Shown: positions 61,239-64,000 of the stretch, in pieces
Layout of the letters: the number at the start of each line of letters is the position of its first letter
How positions within the stretch are numbered: the first letter of the stretch is position 1
Assembly: GCF_019972295.1 (NCBI RefSeq)
Contig: NZ_BLJA01000001.1
Span: 1,946,117-2,010,116, forward strand
DNA length: 64,000 bases
DNA from: Geobacter sp. AOG2
Lineage (GTDB): Bacteria > Desulfobacterota > Desulfuromonadia > Geobacterales > Pseudopelobacteraceae
Reading direction: 5' to 3'
Made by a program: the position numbers and the translations under genes
Notes under the pieces: generated by a model
The model's database searches: none
What the model saw: only the letters and a program-made list of their open reading frames with translations
Told to the model about the DNA's origin: nothing

Positions 61239-62915
61239 TCAATTCCCGGTAAGGGATGGAATCCTGGCGCTCCTGTCGTACGATACAAGCGCAGCCAAGG
61301 TCTGTTCGCCCACCATGTCATCCTCGGCAATGCCGCGAGAACGCTGGAACTCCCGCACAGCCGCCTCGGTTGCGCCGCCGTAGATTCCGTCGAAGGGACC
61401 GTGGTACGGTCCGGCCTGCCTGAGGAGTCGTTGCAGGGTGCCGATCTCGTTCCGCCGTTCTCCGGGTGTGATGGTGACCGGAATACGGCCGACGTTTTTC
61501 CAAACCAGGTAGAAGGTTCCGTTTACCAGCGAAGCCAACTCCTTTTTATCAAGGACGCTTTTGCCGAACAGGGCGGGGGAAACCGTCGCGGAATCGTCTC
61601 GGACCGCCGTCACGGCAAGGCAGTAGGGACCCAGATCGCCCGATACCCTGGTAACCGCCAGGAAGGGGAGATTAAAACGGATGGCTTCGTCCAGCGTTCC
61701 TTTAAAGAGGGTCAGGCGCAAGCCGCCCTTGGCGGCAAGGCGCGCGAAGGTGTCCGGTGTCGTCAGACGGACGCCGGCCGTGGCGTAGGACGGTGCCCCC
61801 CATCGACCCATGAGGGCGTTCAGGGCATGCAGATGGGTGCTGGCCTGGTCGTAGGAAAGGAGTTCCTGTTCCACCGCGGAGAGCTGCCGGCTATTCGATG
61901 CGGATGACGGCGCAGCCTTGACGGACGAGTCGCTTGTTTTGACAGAAGTTTTTGCTTTAGACGGCTCCGCTGTCACGCCGGCGGGAGAGCGGACGGCCTG
62001 CATGAAACGGTCGGGATGCCAGCGCATGACCATGAATGCGAGAAACACCACCGCAACGGCAACGGCGATCATGGCAACAGCATGTTTCAGCGCAAACCGG
62101 TTCCGCGGCAGATTGAGGATCTCCCTGATGGCCCGGCTGATGATGCCGGCGCCGATATCGCGGCGCTCGTCGCCGTAGGCGATCAGGAGCGCCCGGTCAC
62201 AGAGGATGTTGATCATGCGGGGAACGCCGCGGGTATAGAGGTAGATGTATTTAATGGCGTACCGGTTGAAGGAGACGGCACCGCTTTCGCCGGCCACCTC
62301 CATGCGATGGCGGACATAGGCGCGGGTTTCTTCCATGCTGATCGGGCTGAGCCGGTAGCGAACGGCGATCCGCTGATTGATCTGGCGCAGTTCCGGTTTG
62401 GACAGGAGGTGCTCCAGTTCCGGTTGTCCGGCAAGGATAATCTGGATCAGTTTGTCATCCTCGGTTTCCAGATTCGAGATGAGGCGAATCTGCTCCAAAG
62501 TCGCCGGATCGAGGTTCTGAGCCTCGTCGATAACCAGGACAACGGTCCTGCCGTTGGTGTTCTCCTCCAGCAGAAAGCGGTTCAGGACCGCCAGGAGTTC
62601 ATTGGCATAGTGGCTGCTGGCGTCGATACCGAACTCGTTGTTGATGCTGCGCAGCAACTCCACCCCGGTCAAGCTGGGGTTGAAGATCAGAGCGGTACGA
62701 TAGTTCTTGTCCTGAAGCTGCCCCAGAAGGGTGCGCAATACCGTGGTCTTGCCGGTGCCTACCTCCCCGATCAGTTCAATAAAGCCGTAATGGCTGTTGA
62801 TACCGTACAGGAGATGGGCGAACGCTTCCTTATGGTGCTTGCTGAGGAAAATGAAACGGGGATTGGGCGTAAGGGTAAATGGTTTTTCTTTGAATCCAAA
62901 ATATTTCGTGTACAT
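61239..62915 (-). CDS. gspA: GspA/ExeA-like AAA ATPase with peptidoglycan-binding domain
   Basis: This 558-residue protein starts MYTKYFGFKEKPFTLTPNPR, the usual ExeA opening. The N-terminal AAA domain (about 15-265) has Walker A GEVGTGKTTVLRTLL and Walker B VVLVIDEAQNLD; a membrane segment follows at about 280-300, then a periplasmic part with a peptidoglycan-binding domain near the C-terminus (GPFDGIYGGATEAAVREFQR). It forms the GspAB complex that helps secretin assembly. A GTG at 62930 is an alternative start. The core gsp genes are not in the window. Confidence 0.92.
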   Translation of the reverse strand: MYTKYFGFKEKPFTLTPNPRFIFLSKHHKEAFAHLLYGINSHYGFIELIGEVGTGKTTVLRTLLGQLQDKNYRTALIFNPSLTGVELLRSINNEFGIDASSHYANELLAVLNRFLLEENTNGRTVVLVIDEAQNLDPATLEQIRLISNLETEDDKLIQIILAGQPELEHLLSKPELRQINQRIAVRYRLSPISMEETRAYVRHRMEVAGESGAVSFNRYAIKYIYLYTRGVPRMINILCDRALLIAYGDERRDIGAGIISRAIREILNLPRNRFALKHAVAMIAVAVAVVFLAFMVMRWHPDRFMQAVRSPAGVTAEPSKAKTSVKTSDSSVKAAPSSASNSRQLSAVEQELLSYDQASTHLHALNALMGRWGAPSYATAGVRLTTPDTFARLAAKGGLRLTLFKGTLDEAIRFNLPFLAVTRVSGDLGPYCLAVTAVRDDSATVSPALFGKSVLDKKELASLVNGTFYLVWKNVGRIPVTITPGERRNEIGTLQRLLRQAGPYHGPFDGIYGGATEAAVREFQRSRGIAEDDMVGEQTLAALVSYDRSARIPSLTGN

Positions 62916-63118
62916 GGATACCGCCGTCACTGCGCAACCGATGATTTTAATCTGTTGTATATTTCACATAATATGGTTATTTTCAAGAGAATTCGGTCAT
63001 GCAGACGGATTGCCGTCCCCCACGAATCGACTCGACCTCAATCGGAAAGTATAAATTCATGAAATACATCAACCATTCAAGTATAACTATTGATAAATTA
63101 AATATAAACAAGGAAATA

Positions 63119-64000
63119 ATGCCTGCCATCCAGTCAGTGGCGGCCCGCTACCCATTCCTGGTGTCCTCGTCCTACGCCGGTCTCATCCGGGAGCCGGACG
63201 ATGCGATCTGGCGACAGTGTATTCCCGATGTTCGGGAGCTTGAAGATGACGGCCAGCTTCCCGACCCGCTTGCCGAGGTTTCGCTCAGCCCGGTCCCCGG
63301 ATTGATCCATCGCTATCCCGACCGGGCCGTACTGCTCGTATCGAACCGCTGCCCGGTATATTGCCGTTTCTGCATGCGAAAACGTCTCGTGGGGTGCAGC
63401 GATCCCTCCCTTGGCCGCGAGAGGCTGGACCAAGCCCTGGCCTACATTGGCGCGACCCCGGCCATACGCGATATAACGCTTTCCGGCGGCGACCCGCTCA
63501 TGCTCGACGATGCCTCGCTTCACCACATCCTTACCCGTCTGCGCGCCATCAGCCATGTCACCGTGATCCGCATCGGCACCCGCATTCCGGTCACCCTGCC
63601 GGAGCGTGTGACGCCGGAACTCTGCACCATGCTGAAACACTTCCATCCGCTCTACGTCAACACCCATTTCAATCACCCAGCCGAGATCACCGCGGCTTCC
63701 GCCGGGGCCTGCCGCCTGCTGGCCGACGCCGGCATACCTCTGGGCAACCAGACCGTGCTTCTGAAGGGGGTAAACGACGACATCGCCACCATGCGTGAAC
63801 TGATGTCGGGGCTTCTGGAGATCAGGGTCCGGCCATACTACCTTCACCAGATGGACCTGGTAAGAGGAACCGCTCATTTTCGTACTCCCCTGGCCAGCGG
63901 CCTCGAGATCATCAAGGCGCTACGGGGCCACATCTCGGGTTTGGCGGTTCCTCACTTTGTGATCGATCTGCCGGGGGGAAAGGGAAAGGTACCGGTATTA
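63119..64000 (+). CDS. KamA-family radical SAM aminomutase, 3'-truncated by the window edge
   Basis: The visible 294 residues match the lysine 2,3-aminomutase family. The radical SAM cluster motif is NRCPVYCRFCMRKR (CxxxCxxC), followed by ITLSGGDPLMLDD and, later, the PLP-type and substrate blocks LLKGVNDD, RPYYLHQMDL. The frame is open to the last base, so about 40-50 residues are missing. AAGGA lies 4 bases before the ATG at 63119; an in-frame ATG at 63059 is possible but the stretch between is AT-rich and non-homologous. Substrate may be free lysine or the EF-P lysine; not decided here. Confidence 0.88.
   Translation, partial: MPAIQSVAARYPFLVSSSYAGLIREPDDAIWRQCIPDVRELEDDGQLPDPLAEVSLSPVPGLIHRYPDRAVLLVSNRCPVYCRFCMRKRLVGCSDPSLGRERLDQALAYIGATPAIRDITLSGGDPLMLDDASLHHILTRLRAISHVTVIRIGTRIPVTLPERVTPELCTMLKHFHPLYVNTHFNHPAEITAASAGACRLLADAGIPLGNQTVLLKGVNDDIATMRELMSGLLEIRVRPYYLHQMDLVRGTAHFRTPLASGLEIIKALRGHISGLAVPHFVIDLPGGKGKVPVL

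Noticed and set aside
1-64000. Search for tRNA, rRNA, CRISPR arrays, insertion sequences and prophage genes
   Set aside because: I saw no cloverleaf or rRNA sequence, no regular direct repeats, and no transposase, integrase or phage structural protein.

Overview
This 64 kb window is a stretch of a GC-rich bacterial chromosome, most probably from a Geobacter-like member of the Desulfuromonadota (Geobacterales). The evidence is the gene content and style: c-type cytochromes, many hybrid histidine kinases, several GGDEF and HD-GYP proteins, an AcnB-type aconitase, a PEP-CTERM protein, GspA/GspB, and small intergenic repeats bounded by GGTTGTTGAAAA-type ends. The genus is an inference. There is no phage, insertion sequence, CRISPR array, rRNA or tRNA that I can recognise.

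Layout. 1-6.4 kb: end of acnB, a TSCPD protein, a YegD-like Hsp70 with a 60-residue partner, a GIY-YIG protein, a long-form GAPDH and a monohaem cytochrome; three copies of one short structured element lie in the gaps here. 6.5-11.2 kb: MFS transporter, CDF metal exporter with a PGPGW protein, exported dienelactone hydrolase, quinone-type oxidoreductase. 11.4-16.1 kb: a PstS-like binding protein translationally coupled to a hybrid kinase, a HIT protein and a chemoreceptor. 16.5-21.3 kb: a 28-residue membrane peptide, oligoendopeptidase F, a lipoprotein, a DUF3047 protein, and a transglutaminase/SagB-type pair. 21.4-26.7 kb: a haem-sensor hybrid kinase, an HD-GYP response regulator and an HDOD-GGDEF protein. 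26.8-29.5 kb: LysR regulator, DsrE-like exported protein, mini-rubredoxin and small membrane proteins.

29.8-36.4 kb is the most unusual part: a NosL-like protein followed by a tightly overlapping seven-gene operon (SCO, a cytochrome c/periplasmic-binding-protein fusion, a second NosL, a small anchored protein, an FtsX-type permease, its ATPase, and a polytopic protein with CC and CPFC motifs). No nitrous oxide reductase or oxidase gene is present, so this looks like a stand-alone metal (probably copper) or redox module of the cell envelope with no obvious client.

36.5-48.7 kb: fbp, a cotranslated kinase/HD-GYP pair, comEC, a GGDEF response regulator, hisS, chorismate mutase with a free-standing DAHP-synthase regulatory domain between two dispersed repeats, and nadB. 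48.9-57.7 kb: PEP-CTERM protein, a MshEN-CAP fusion, clpB, and an HD-GYP/HEAT pair. 57.8-64 kb: malQ, a lytic transglycosylase, pgsA, gspB-gspA, and the start of a KamA-type radical SAM gene that runs off the window.

A theme is cyclic di-GMP: two GGDEF proteins with I-sites, three HD-GYP proteins and one protein with MshEN-type motifs. Starts were moved inside many open frames on the basis of Shine-Dalgarno sites and homologous N-termini; these choices are noted per gene.
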